This document shows positions 1 to 8,296 of a stretch of DNA of 64,000 bases, in pieces. The first letter of the stretch is position 1. Each line of letters starts with the position of its first letter. A program made the position numbers and the translations under genes. This DNA comes from Mangrovimonas xylaniphaga (GTDB taxonomy: Bacteria > Bacteroidota > Bacteroidia > Flavobacteriales > Flavobacteriaceae): assembly GCF_001280435.1 (NCBI RefSeq), contig NZ_LBIP01000021.1, positions 1 through 64,000 of the forward strand. Reading direction: 5' to 3'. The notes beneath the pieces are model-generated. The model ran no database searches. It was not told where the DNA came from and worked only from the letters and a program-made list of their open reading frames with translations.

Positions 1-248
1 TATATTTTGAAAGTAATTACGGGGCGTTTTGCGTGGTTGACCAAATCTTCACTGATCGAACCATTAAAGAAATGGGCAATTCCTTGTCTGCCGTGTGTGC
101 TGATTCCAATTAAATCGGCATTGATTTCCTTGGAGAAATTAAGAATGCCATTTTCTACTGAGGAGTCGTTATAGATGTTCAAGGTGTAATTATCGAATTC
201 ATAATCTTTGATGAAATCCAGGATTCGCTGTCTAGTAGACGGAAGAAA
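1..248 (-). pseudogene. 5'-truncated universal stress protein (UspA) remnant
   Basis: The reverse strand has an open frame from 248 to the window edge that encodes the C-terminal part of a UspA protein. It includes INADLIGISTHGRQGIAHFF and ends in ITFKI, the same ending as the intact usp at 22858-23691 (INADLIAVATHGRTGFLHFF and LTFKI). A TAA at 249-251 closes the frame upstream. No start codon or Usp N-terminal sequence can be found in 249-496, which is AT-rich and non-coding, so about two thirds or more of a tandem Usp protein is missing. The stop codon should lie just outside the window. It is best read as a decayed paralogue; the protein-level divergence from the intact copy suggests an old event. 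A short domain protein started elsewhere cannot be fully excluded. Confidence 0.75.
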
Positions 249-274
249 TTAAGTGAATGCAATGCTAAAACAAG

Positions 275-328
275 AAAGCCCTTCCGAACACTAATCAACC
301 TCTATAAAATGAATAACGGAAAGGCTTT
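275..328 (-). terminator. possible long-loop hairpin downstream of lnt
   Basis: AAAGCCCTTCCG (275-286) can pair with CGGAAAGGCTTT (317-328) with one mismatch and a loop of about 30 nt. On the reverse strand, T-rich sequence follows the stem. It lies past the lnt stop and could end the PorV-like/lnt transcript. The long loop makes this weak. Confidence 0.35.
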
Positions 329-496
329 TTGAAGATACTGCTATTAACTGACACTAAGATAGTTATAAAAAAATGTCTTATCGGGTTTTATGTGAATAGT
401 TATGCATATGATTTTCAATATGTTGTAAAACAGGTTTTTAACAATTTGTGAATAATCTTCTTGTAATGCTTGGAGTTGACATTGCTTAAACATTTT

Positions 497-2080
497 TTAT
501 ATTCTAGGTCTTCTGAACATAGTGATCAAAAACAATCCAATCATAACAAACAAACTGATACGCGCAATATAGTCGCCTGCCTTTGTGTAAAAGGTTTGTG
601 TATTGTTGGTGGTGATGGTTCCGGTGAGTGCGCCTTGGGTATTATAGGGTAGGGTAGCCTCGATATCTCCTTTGGCATTTATTATGGCCGAAATCCCTGT
701 ATTGGCACTGCGTACCACAGGACGACGGGTTTCGATGGCGCGAAGGCGGGCATAGCTTAAATGCTGTTTGTGACCTTGGGTTTCTCCCCACCAGGCATCA
801 TTAGTAATGATGGCCAGGAGGTTGGCGCCATTTCGGACATAGCCTGTGACAAACTCACCATATACCGATTCGTAGCAAATGATAGGGGCAGTCTTGGTGT
901 TACCATCGGAGGTGGTAAATACCGAGCGCTCCTTTTGTGTGGTTTTCATGGCTACGGTTCCTCCCAAATCGATCATGACATCGCCAATCAAGGGTTTTAG
1001 GATTTCCTGATAAGGGAAATTTTCAATTCCCACTACCAATTTGGACTTGTTGTAAAATTGTACACTGTCTGATGCATTGAGCATGATGGCTGAGTTGTAG
1101 TCGTCATACCAAAGATCGTCCCTTAATTGGTTGGTTTCAGAGCGCACTTTGGCAGGATTCCCGAAGACATCTATAAAAGATATACCCGTCAAGAAATTAA
1201 CCTGGGGATGCTGTTTTACATAGCCATCCAATACCGATTTGAAACGTGCATTTGGGAACTGCTTTAAACGTACATTATCGGCAAATACCGTTTCGGGGGC
1301 CAATATCAAAGTAGTCTTGTCTGTAATGTTCTTATCCGTCAACTTTAAAAGTAACTGGGCGATACTGTCGTTGGCTGTATGGTATTTTTCACTATAAGGG
1401 TCGATATTGGGCTGCAAGGCCATCACTTCCACAGCGGTTCCTTCATATGAAAAGGTAAAGTAGCGAACGAGAGATATTCCAATTGGTAAAAGGATGAGTG
1501 TAGCCAGTCCTATTGCAGGTTTTTTTAGGGCTTTTCTACCTTTTTCTTGGTAGGCCAAATAGGCTTTAAAGGTAATCAGGTTGCCAAGCCATACCCAAAG
1601 GGTGCCTCCGAAGGTTCCCGTATATTCATACCATTGGATCCAAGAAGGGTGTTGGGAAAAGGCATTACCAAGGTTCAGCCACGGCCAAGAGAATTCCCAG
1701 CCCAAATGTAATTTTTCGAAACAGATCCATAAGGTTATCAAAAATAGAAGCGCCTTATTCTGCGAACTGCGTTTGGCGATGGTGTGGTAGAGTAGGATGA
1801 CCATGGTCATCAATAAAGAATTGACCAAAATGGCAAAACTGGCTCCAAAAACATCGGCAAAACGCAACCAATTGGTTGTGATAAAATTCCAAATAACAAA
1901 ACTAAGATAGGCATAGCCCATCAACTTTAATCGCTTGCCTTTTGAAGAGGAATTTCTTAGAGAATGCTCCAATACCAATAATGGCACAAAGGCCACAAAT
2001 AATAACAAAGGCATGCCATAGGTGGGCCATGAGAGGGCCAAGAGTAGTCCGGAGCTTATGGCAAGAATTGGTTTTTGCAC
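497..2080 (-). CDS. lnt: apolipoprotein N-acyltransferase
   Basis: Lnt carries out the last step of lipoprotein maturation, moving an acyl chain from phospholipid to the N-terminal cysteine of the apolipoprotein in the inner membrane. The 527-aa product has an N-terminal multi-helix membrane region (residues 1-210) followed by a nitrilase-like domain. The expected catalytic triad is visible: Glu263 in APETVF, Lys345 in YNKSKLV and Cys402 in PIICYES, followed by TNDAWWG. The start is GTG at 2080, which shares one base with the TAG stop of the upstream PorV-like gene (TAGTG), so the two are probably translationally coupled. Length is normal. The many lipoproteins encoded in this window are likely substrates. 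Confidence 0.95.
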   Translation of the reverse strand: MQKPILAISSGLLLALSWPTYGMPLLLFVAFVPLLVLEHSLRNSSSKGKRLKLMGYAYLSFVIWNFITTNWLRFADVFGASFAILVNSLLMTMVILLYHTIAKRSSQNKALLFLITLWICFEKLHLGWEFSWPWLNLGNAFSQHPSWIQWYEYTGTFGGTLWVWLGNLITFKAYLAYQEKGRKALKKPAIGLATLILLPIGISLVRYFTFSYEGTAVEVMALQPNIDPYSEKYHTANDSIAQLLLKLTDKNITDKTTLILAPETVFADNVRLKQFPNARFKSVLDGYVKQHPQVNFLTGISFIDVFGNPAKVRSETNQLRDDLWYDDYNSAIMLNASDSVQFYNKSKLVVGIENFPYQEILKPLIGDVMIDLGGTVAMKTTQKERSVFTTSDGNTKTAPIICYESVYGEFVTGYVRNGANLLAIITNDAWWGETQGHKQHLSYARLRAIETRRPVVRSANTGISAIINAKGDIEATLPYNTQGALTGTITTNNTQTFYTKAGDYIARISLFVMIGLFLITMFRRPRI

Positions 2081-3177
2081 TATCTAAAGATACTAAAATC
2101 GAGTTTTAGGGAAAATACATTGGAATATAAGGCGGCACTTTGGTCGCCTATATCGGTAAAGGCATAGTCTATTTGTATGCCTCGGTATTTAAAGCCTACT
2201 CCAAAATTGGGTTGGAATGTCGTGGTTTGGGAATCGTCAAACTGAGTTTCGTTTTGGAAATTCCCAAGACCTCCCCTTAGAAACACCAAATCGGTGTAGC
2301 CAAATTCAAATCCAAAAGCAGGATTGATACTGGCAAAGGAGGAGGAGATGATATCGTTGTTTTCTGCAAAACGCACATTCAAATCTAAAGCCGTTACCAA
2401 AGAATAGTCGTAGTGAAAGACGAACTTTTTGGAAACGCCCACCTGTAATTTAGGGATGGTGATTTCGGTTGTTTCCGGAAGACTTTGGTTTTGACCTTCC
2501 ACAGCCTCACTAATATCGTTGAACTTGTCCTTATCGATAGCCCAAGCGTTATAAGTAGTAGTTATGTCGCGAGCCATTATCCCAAACTTCCAATCTTTGT
2601 CTGTTTGGAACTGTAGTCCTGCATCGAGGCCAAATCCCCAAGAGGAGGCAAAATCGCCAATGATACGACGGATGACTTTTGCATTGATACCGTAACTGAA
2701 GCCTTTAAGTTTCAGGTTACGGGCATAGGAAAAGGTGACTCCGTAGTCGGCCGTAGAAAAGCGTTTGATACGGTCGTAATTGATATTTCCTTGATCGTCT
2801 ATTAATTGAGTAGTATCCAAAATGTCGTCAACCCCAAAACGAATCAGGGAAATTCCAACAGCACTTTCGGTGTCGAGGGGCATGGCAAAGGCCATATAGT
2901 TGTAATTGGCAATATTGGCAAAATAACTGGAGTGCATCAGGGCCAATTGGTTGTCTTCCAAAGCGGTCAATCCTGCGGGGTTCCAATATCCAGAGTTTAC
3001 ATCGGAAGTGAAGGACACCACCGTATTACTCATACCCAGCGCTGCGGCATCAACCCCGATATTCATAAATTCATTGGAGTATTTTCTAGCGGTTTGCCCA
3101 AGGGCTCCAAAGGAAACCAACATCAAAAAAAGCCCGATATAGTTTTTCAATAGCAAAAAATTTTTACAAAGATGCAC
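2080..3177 (-). CDS. PorV/PorQ-family outer-membrane beta-barrel protein
   Basis: The 365-aa protein has a signal peptide ending near GALGQ and then sequence typical of the PorV/PorQ (UPF0164) family, including an early DAAALGMSNTVVS segment, SGYWNPAGLTAL and alternating beta-strand repeats to the C-terminus. Family members are outer-membrane barrels, some working with the type IX secretion system as shuttle or attachment proteins; the role of this paralogue is not known. The ATG at 3177 is doubtful: the bases just inside it read CATCTTTG, close to the Bacteroidota -7 box TAnnTTTG. A TTG at 3150 would give a cleaner signal peptide (M)KNYIGLFLMLVSFGALG. It overlaps the lnt start by one base. 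Confidence 0.8.
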   Translation of the reverse strand: MHLCKNFLLLKNYIGLFLMLVSFGALGQTARKYSNEFMNIGVDAAALGMSNTVVSFTSDVNSGYWNPAGLTALEDNQLALMHSSYFANIANYNYMAFAMPLDTESAVGISLIRFGVDDILDTTQLIDDQGNINYDRIKRFSTADYGVTFSYARNLKLKGFSYGINAKVIRRIIGDFASSWGFGLDAGLQFQTDKDWKFGIMARDITTTYNAWAIDKDKFNDISEAVEGQNQSLPETTEITIPKLQVGVSKKFVFHYDYSLVTALDLNVRFAENNDIISSSFASINPAFGFEFGYTDLVFLRGGLGNFQNETQFDDSQTTTFQPNFGVGFKYRGIQIDYAFTDIGDQSAALYSNVFSLKLDFSIFR

Positions 3178-3473
3178 AATATTTTTAACCTATTAAACAA
3201 CAAATGTCCACACTTATTGTGTGGGAGTTATATAGAGTAGATAAGTTTAGGAGGTTCTTTTTTTGTTCCTTAAAATTTCGGCAGCTGTAGCACGGTCTGT
3301 AGGATTATGTTTTCAAGGAAATGTTATATTGTAAGGCATTGATATGTGAAGGTTTGTGTGTTTGTTTCTTATGAATATTGCTTATTAGGCTACAAAATCC
3401 ATAAAAGCGGAAATTATTTCCTTAGAAACATTTCAAAATAGTTGCTATTTTTACACAAAACTAAGCCAAGAAT
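3178..3473. other. divergent intergenic region, no gene seen
   Basis: These 296 bases separate the divergent PorV-like and pssA genes. They are AT-rich with stops in all frames, and no RNA structure or repeat was recognised. Promoters for both directions must lie here or just inside the PorV-like start. Confidence 0.6.
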
Positions 3474-4208
3474 ATGAAGCGGCATATACCCAATTTATTT
3501 ACTTTATTGAATTTATTTAGCGGCTGTGTAGGCGTGCTTTTTGTGGTACACGGTAATTTTGTAGCTGGGGCCTTTTGTGTGTTCTTGGGGATTTTCTTCG
3601 ACTTTTTTGATGGCTTTTTAGCTCGAAAACTAGGCGTAAGCAGTGAATTGGGACTGCAGTTGGATTCTTTGGCCGATATGGTTACCAGTGGTTTGGTTCC
3701 AGGTTTGGTGATGTACAAATTACTGTCTATATCCTTGGCTTCGGAGCAGCCTGCAGAATGGAATGCCGTGACCGATTTTAATGGGGTAGCCTTTGCGCCA
3801 TTGGCTCTGGTAGGCCTGTTGGTAACCTTGGGGTCTGCCTATCGCTTGGCGAAATTCAATATTGATACCGAACAACAAACTGCCTTTAAAGGCTTACCAA
3901 CTCCGGCGAATGCGTTATTGATTCTATCTCTACCCTTAATGCTGGAATTTCAAAGCACTGCATGGCTAAGCCAATTGATTCTGAATCCTTGGTTTTTGAT
4001 TCTGTTTTCTGTATTTAGTTGCTATATGCTCAATTCGTCCATTCGATTGTTTGCTTTGAAAACGAAGGACTGGAGCTTCGCTGCTAATAAAGTACGCTAT
4101 AGCTTTCTGCTGATTAGTTTAGTACTGTTACTGTTGTTGCAGTTTGTAGCAATCCCCATAGTGATTGCCTTATATATTCTATTGTCGGTGTTTAGCAAAA
4201 ACGCTTAA
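3474..4208 (+). CDS. pssA: CDP-diacylglycerol--serine O-phosphatidyltransferase
   Basis: PssA makes phosphatidylserine from CDP-diacylglycerol and serine, the first committed step to phosphatidylethanolamine. The 244-aa membrane protein has the complete CDP-alcohol phosphatidyltransferase signature DGx2ARx8Gx3Dx3D: Asp46-Gly47, Ala50-Arg51, Gly60, Asp64 and Asp68. Multiple hydrophobic helices follow. The N-terminus MKRHIPNLFTLLNLFSG is typical of the type II PssA family. It is followed after 21 bases by a DUF808 gene on the same strand, so the two may be co-transcribed. Confidence 0.93.
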   Translation: MKRHIPNLFTLLNLFSGCVGVLFVVHGNFVAGAFCVFLGIFFDFFDGFLARKLGVSSELGLQLDSLADMVTSGLVPGLVMYKLLSISLASEQPAEWNAVTDFNGVAFAPLALVGLLVTLGSAYRLAKFNIDTEQQTAFKGLPTPANALLILSLPLMLEFQSTAWLSQLILNPWFLILFSVFSCYMLNSSIRLFALKTKDWSFAANKVRYSFLLISLVLLLLLQFVAIPIVIALYILLSVFSKNA

Positions 4209-4229
4209 TTATTTTAAAGATTTACATGT

Positions 4230-5105
4230 ATGGCCTCAGGTTTTTTTGCCTTATTGGATGATATTTCTGCGTTAATGGATGACGTTGTGGTAATGAGTAA
4301 GATTACCACAAAAAAGACTGCTGGAATTTTGGGGGACGATTTGGCGGTGAATGCCGAAAAGGCCTCTGGGTTCGTGTCGTCCAGAGAACTTCCTGTGTTA
4401 TGGGCCATAACGAAAGGTTCCTTTTTAAACAAGCTCATTATTTTGCCCATTGCCTTTTTGCTCAGTGCTTTTGTGCCTGTGGCGATTACCGTTATTTTGA
4501 TTTTGGGAGGATTATATTTGGCTTATGAAGGTGCCGAAAAGGTCTACGAGTTTTTTGTACCGCATGCCCATCATAAAGAAGAAGGCTCTGATGCAGCCAA
4601 ATCTCCAAAAGAAGTTTTGGCTCAAGAACAGAAAAAGGTGAAATCGGCTATTCTTACGGATTTTATCCTTTCTGTTGAAATTGTCATCATTGCTTTGGGG
4701 AATGTGATGGAATCGGAGTTGTTGGTGCAAATTGCCGTGGTATCCGTAGTGGCTATTTTGGCCACGGTTGGCGTGTATGGAATTGTTGCCCTTATTGTGC
4801 GTATGGACGATTTTGGTTTGAAATTGATATCACTTAGCAATGGCGAAACCAATGCTACGTATCATTTGGGACGTGGTTTGGTACGAGCGTTACCCCTAGT
4901 TGTTAAAGGACTTTCGGTAATTGGTACCTTGGCCTTGTTGATTGTGGCAGGAGGGATCTTTGCCCATAATGTTCCTTGGTTTCACGACCATCATATATTG
5001 GCGTCTTGGCCGGGAATGCTGCGCGAGTTTGTAATGGGGATGGTCATTGGTGCCCTTGTACTTGCAGTGGTGTTGGTAATTAAGAAGTTGTTTAAGAAAA
5101 AGTAA
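4230..5105 (+). CDS. DUF808 family inner-membrane protein
   Basis: The 291-aa protein matches the DUF808 (YedI) family from its first residues: MASGFFALLDDISALMDDV, then KTAGILGDDLAVNAEKASG and several membrane segments (around 75-100, 150-195 and 220-285). No biochemical role is established for this family. A hydrophilic, charged stretch near residues 112-135 probably lies between membrane segments. It sits 21 bases after pssA and converges on lptB, with a copy of the 50-bp intergenic repeat between them. The family call is firm; the function is unknown. Confidence 0.85.
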   Translation: MASGFFALLDDISALMDDVVVMSKITTKKTAGILGDDLAVNAEKASGFVSSRELPVLWAITKGSFLNKLIILPIAFLLSAFVPVAITVILILGGLYLAYEGAEKVYEFFVPHAHHKEEGSDAAKSPKEVLAQEQKKVKSAILTDFILSVEIVIIALGNVMESELLVQIAVVSVVAILATVGVYGIVALIVRMDDFGLKLISLSNGETNATYHLGRGLVRALPLVVKGLSVIGTLALLIVAGGIFAHNVPWFHDHHILASWPGMLREFVMGMVIGALVLAVVLVIKKLFKKK

Positions 5106-5159
5106 CCTAATACGTTTTTTGGTCATTGGGATGAATGAAGCATGCAAGATACTGATTAC

Positions 5160-5210
5160 GTTTCACCTCCTTCTGAAATCGAAGATTCGACGCAGTCAAT
5201 GACAACATAG
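5160..5210. repeat. 50-bp intergenic repeat, copy A
   Basis: This segment matches 10561-10611 at 44 of 51 positions. It holds the shared cores TTCTGAAATCG and AGTCAATGAC and ends 7 bases before the lptB stop in a convergent gap. GTCATTGAC and TTTCA/TGAAA are small inverted units that could fold in RNA. It resembles a REP-like or degenerate dispersed intergenic element. Confidence 0.75.
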
Positions 5211-5217
5211 TAAGTCC

Positions 5218-5958
5218 TTAAAAGTGCAATTTCTTTTTACGCAATTCGAAGTTTTGTCCTAGATATACTTTACGAACCATTTCATCGGAAGCCAATTCTT
5301 CCGGTTCTCCTGCTTTTAGGATGCTTCCTTCAAACATTAAATAGGTACGGTCTGTAATGGCCAAAGTTTCCTGTACGTTGTGATCGGTAATAAGAATTCC
5401 GATGTTTTTTCTGGTCAATTGAGCCACGATACGCTGAATGTCCTCTACCGCTACAGGGTCTACTCCGGCAAAAGGCTCATCCAATAATATGAAATTAGGA
5501 TTGGTAGCCAGGGCGCGAGCAATTTCCGTACGGCGGCGTTCTCCACCCGAAAGTAGGTCCCCACGGTTTTTACGGATATGCCCCAAGCTGAATTCATCAA
5601 TCAGCGATTCCATTTTGTGCAACTGTTCCTTTTTGCTCATTTTGGTCAATTGCAGCACGCTTAAAATATTGTCTTCAATACTTAACTTTCGGAATACCGA
5701 AGCTTCCTGCGCCAAATAGCCAATCCCGTTTTGTGCCCTTTTGTACATAGGGTAGTGGGTAATTTCGGTGTTGTCCAAATAAATGGTCCCGCCATTTGGT
5801 TTGATCAGCCCAACAATCATGTAGAAGGAAGTGGTTTTACCAGCACCGTTAGGTCCCAATAATCCAACAATTTCCCCTTGGTTCACTTCCAAGGAAACAT
5901 CTTTTACAACCTTACGTCCGCTATAGGACTTCATTAAATGTTCGGCTTTTAATTTCAC
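5218..5958 (-). CDS. lptB: LPS export ABC transporter ATP-binding protein
   Basis: LptB is the cytoplasmic ATPase of the LptB2FG complex that extracts lipopolysaccharide from the inner membrane and pushes it along the Lpt bridge. The 246-aa sequence has Walker A GPNGAGKT (35-42), the [11 protein letters not shown]-loop, signature LSGGE (136-140), Walker B FILLDEP with Asp160-Glu161 and the switch histidine in [17 protein letters not shown] and the DPVAVEDIQ segment are diagnostic of LptB rather than of amino-acid transporters. It lies downstream of kdsD, tatC and an AhpD-like gene on the same strand, 122 bases after the last. KdsD also serves LPS core synthesis, which fits. Confidence 0.95.
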   Translation of the reverse strand: MKLKAEHLMKSYSGRKVVKDVSLEVNQGEIVGLLGPNGAGKTTSFYMIVGLIKPNGGTIYLDNTEITHYPMYKRAQNGIGYLAQEASVFRKLSIEDNILSVLQLTKMSKKEQLHKMESLIDEFSLGHIRKNRGDLLSGGERRRTEIARALATNPNFILLDEPFAGVDPVAVEDIQRIVAQLTRKNIGILITDHNVQETLAITDRTYLMFEGSILKAGEPEELASDEMVRKVYLGQNFELRKKKLHF

Positions 5959-6080
5959 AGGCTTATTTTTTCGTCGTTGCTTCTAAGAAGGCAAACTTAC
6001 AATTTTTAATTTTATTATATAACGCATCACCAAGTGCCAACATATGTTGGCGGACTATGAATTTTAGAGATGAAAAATCC

Positions 6081-6428
6081 TTATTCTTGGTTTTCCAAAG
6101 CTTCCCAAAATTCGTAGGCGCGACGCAAATGTGGAATGACAATGGTACCCCCAACCAAAGTGGCAATGCCCAAGGCTTCGCTTACTTCCTCTTTGCTCAA
6201 ACCTTCGTTATAGGCAGTTTGCAAATGGTATTTGATACAGTCGTCGCAGCGCAAAACAGCAGAAGCCACTAAGCCCAATAGTTCTTTGGTTTTTACATCC
6301 AAAGCACCTTCCGCATAGGCATTGGTATCCAAATTGAAAATCCGTTTGATGATCTTGTTGTTGTCGGCCAAGATCCTATCGTTCATACGACTGCGGTAGT
6401 CGTTAAATTCGTTTACTAAATCAGCCAT
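6081..6428 (-). CDS. carboxymuconolactone decarboxylase / AhpD-like protein
   Basis: This small alpha-helical protein of the CMD/AhpD family carries the redox motif CDDC followed by a histidine (RCDDCIKYHLQTAY), as in peroxidase-partner AhpD proteins. The C-terminal half, EALGIATLVGGTIVIPHLRRAYEFW, is also characteristic. ATG at 6428 (MADLVNEF) is preferred over an upstream ATG at 6464, because it overlaps the tatC stop as ATGGCTGA and gives the usual family length of 115 aa; the longer form would run into tatC by 44 bases. The precise substrate is unknown; a thiol-peroxidase or disulfide role is inferred from the motif. Confidence 0.85.
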   Translation of the reverse strand: MADLVNEFNDYRSRMNDRILADNNKIIKRIFNLDTNAYAEGALDVKTKELLGLVASAVLRCDDCIKYHLQTAYNEGLSKEEVSEALGIATLVGGTIVIPHLRRAYEFWEALENQE

Positions 6429-7245
6429 GATGTGTGGTTTGTTTTTTCTGGTTTCTAATAACAATTGCCGAAATATAGATGCTCACTTGGTACAGGAGCA
6501 AAATTGGGATGGCCACAATAATTTGACTCGCAATGTCTGGAGGCGTGATGATGGCTGAAAGGATCAATACCAACACCAAGGCAAACTTGCGGTATTTCTT
6601 TAAGAACTGTGGCGTTACCAGACCTACCTTTGTTAAAAAGTAGATGATGATGGGTAACTCAAATACAAAACCAGAGGCAATGGAAGAGGATCTTACCAAT
6701 GCCACATAGGAGCTAACATCTATTTCGTTGGAAATCTCGGCGCTGACGTTGTAGGTCCCAAGGAAGTTGATGGACAAGGGCGTTACCACATAGTATCCAA
6801 ACAGTACTCCCAAAAAGAACAGCAAGGAAGTAATGACAATAAAGCCACGGGAATGTTTGCGTTCGTTAGGGTGCAACCCCGGGCTTATAAAATGCCACAA
6901 CTGGTATACTATATAAGGAAAGGCAATGACCAAACCTGCATAAATGGAGGTCCAGATATGCGCAGAAAACTGTCCGCCCATGGTGCGGTTTTGTATCCTA
7001 AAAGGAAGCTCCTCCGCACAAAAGGTGGTGTCTATTCCTATAAATTGGGAGATTTGACAAAGGTATTTGTAGGTAGGGAAACTCATTTTTTTTGGACCAA
7101 AGATGATGGTGTCAAAAATGAAATCACTCATTAAAAAAGCCACAACTCCTCCCAATAGAATGGCCAAGGTAATCCTTATTAAATGCCATCTTAGATCTTC
7201 AAGGTGATCCAGGAACGACATTTCGTTTACGTTCTTTTTCGCCAT
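6421..7245 (-). CDS. tatC: twin-arginine translocase subunit TatC
   Basis: TatC is the polytopic receptor of the twin-arginine pathway that exports folded, often cofactor-containing proteins. The 274-aa product starts with the typical NEMSFLDHLEDLRWHL segment, in which the conserved Glu-Asp-Leu-Arg contacts the signal peptide. Six membrane segments follow, with YQLWHFISPGLHPNERK and FGYYVVTPLSINFL as family landmarks. A loop after the first helix contains two cysteines (near 63 and 76), longer than in E. coli TatC. The ATG overlaps the kdsD stop (TAATG) and its own stop overlaps the AhpD-like start, so kdsD-tatC-ahpD form a tight operon. Confidence 0.95.
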   Translation of the reverse strand: MAKKNVNEMSFLDHLEDLRWHLIRITLAILLGGVVAFLMSDFIFDTIIFGPKKMSFPTYKYLCQISQFIGIDTTFCAEELPFRIQNRTMGGQFSAHIWTSIYAGLVIAFPYIVYQLWHFISPGLHPNERKHSRGFIVITSLLFFLGVLFGYYVVTPLSINFLGTYNVSAEISNEIDVSSYVALVRSSSIASGFVFELPIIIYFLTKVGLVTPQFLKKYRKFALVLVLILSAIITPPDIASQIIVAIPILLLYQVSIYISAIVIRNQKKQTTHHG

Positions 7246-8210
7246 TAGATAATTCCTTCTTTAATCAAGTCATGTAAATGTACCACCCCAGCATATTTGC
7301 CTTCTTCTTCCACCAATAATTGTGAAATGCCATTGGCTTCCATAAGTTCCATAGCATCTACAGCCATGGCATCAGAATCGATACGCTTTGGGTTTTGACT
7401 CATGATGTCTTTGGCAGTAAGGTGCATGAAGGACTCATTTTTGGTAAGCATACGTCTTAAATCCCCATCCGTGATGATTCCAAGAATGCTGTTGTTTTCC
7501 ACTACTGCAGTGACTCCCAACATTTTCTCAGAGATTTCAATAATCACCTGTTTTACATTGGTCTCAGGGGTTACTTGTGGTTTTTGGTTTAAGGACGCAA
7601 GGTCGCTAACCCTTAAATATAGACGTTTTCCCAAAGCACCACCTGGGTGGTATTTGGCAAAGTCCTTGCTGGTAAATTCACGTAATTCCAATAAACAAAT
7701 AGCCAAGGCATCGCCAATTACCAATTGGGCTGTGGTACTGGTTGTTGGGGCCAAATTGTTAGGACAGGCTTCATGTTCTACATAGGCATTTAAAATGTAA
7801 TCGGCCTGTTGCCCCAAAAAGGAGTTTTCGTTGCCCGTAATGGCAATCATTTTGTTTTTGGCATTTTTTATCAGTGGCACCAAGACCTTAATTTCTGGAG
7901 TATTCCCGCTTTTTGAAATACAAATTACAATATCGTCTTCCAAAATCAACCCCAAATCACCATGGATGGCATCGGCAGCATGCATAAATACCGAAGGGGT
8001 TCCGGTGGAGTTTAAGGTGGCAACAATTTTATTGGCAATAATGGCACTTTTTCCTATTCCAGTGATGATGACACGACCCTTGGAATTGTATATTAAAGAC
8101 ACAGCATCTGCAAAGTCGTCATTCAGCAGCTGGCCTAAGTTATCTATAGCATCCCTCTCTAAATCAATGGTTCTTTTCGCGGTTTTAAGGATGTCGTTTT
8201 TTATGTTCAA
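7245..8210 (-). CDS. kdsD: D-arabinose 5-phosphate isomerase (KpsF/GutQ family)
   Basis: KdsD interconverts ribulose-5-phosphate and arabinose-5-phosphate, the first step to the LPS sugar Kdo. The 321-aa protein has a SIS domain (about 30-185) with GIGKSAIIANKIVATLNSTG, HGDLG and CISKSGNTPEI, then two CBS domains (about 205-321) ending in HLHDLIKEGII. The domain order and length match KdsD/GutQ enzymes. It is the first gene of the kdsD-tatC-ahpD-(lptB) block and is divergent from recQ across 86 bases. Confidence 0.92.
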   Translation of the reverse strand: MNIKNDILKTAKRTIDLERDAIDNLGQLLNDDFADAVSLIYNSKGRVIITGIGKSAIIANKIVATLNSTGTPSVFMHAADAIHGDLGLILEDDIVICISKSGNTPEIKVLVPLIKNAKNKMIAITGNENSFLGQQADYILNAYVEHEACPNNLAPTTSTTAQLVIGDALAICLLELREFTSKDFAKYHPGGALGKRLYLRVSDLASLNQKPQVTPETNVKQVIIEISEKMLGVTAVVENNSILGIITDGDLRRMLTKNESFMHLTAKDIMSQNPKRIDSDAMAVDAMELMEANGISQLLVEEEGKYAGVVHLHDLIKEGII

Positions 8211-8228
8211 AATTTATTAATTTTATGG

Positions 8229-8259
8229 TTTGAAGCGGTTAAAGAAATTCATATCTTTA
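8229..8259 (+). promoter_or_regulatory. candidate Bacteroidota-type promoter for recQ
   Basis: TTTG at 8229-8232 is followed 19 bases later by TATCTTTA (8252-8259), one base off the TAnnTTTG -7 consensus. This is suitable spacing for the Bacteroidota primary sigma factor and lies about 38 bases before the recQ ATG. Confidence 0.4.
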
Positions 8260-8296
8260 ATCTATGCAAATGTATATAAAATACTAATAGGGATTA

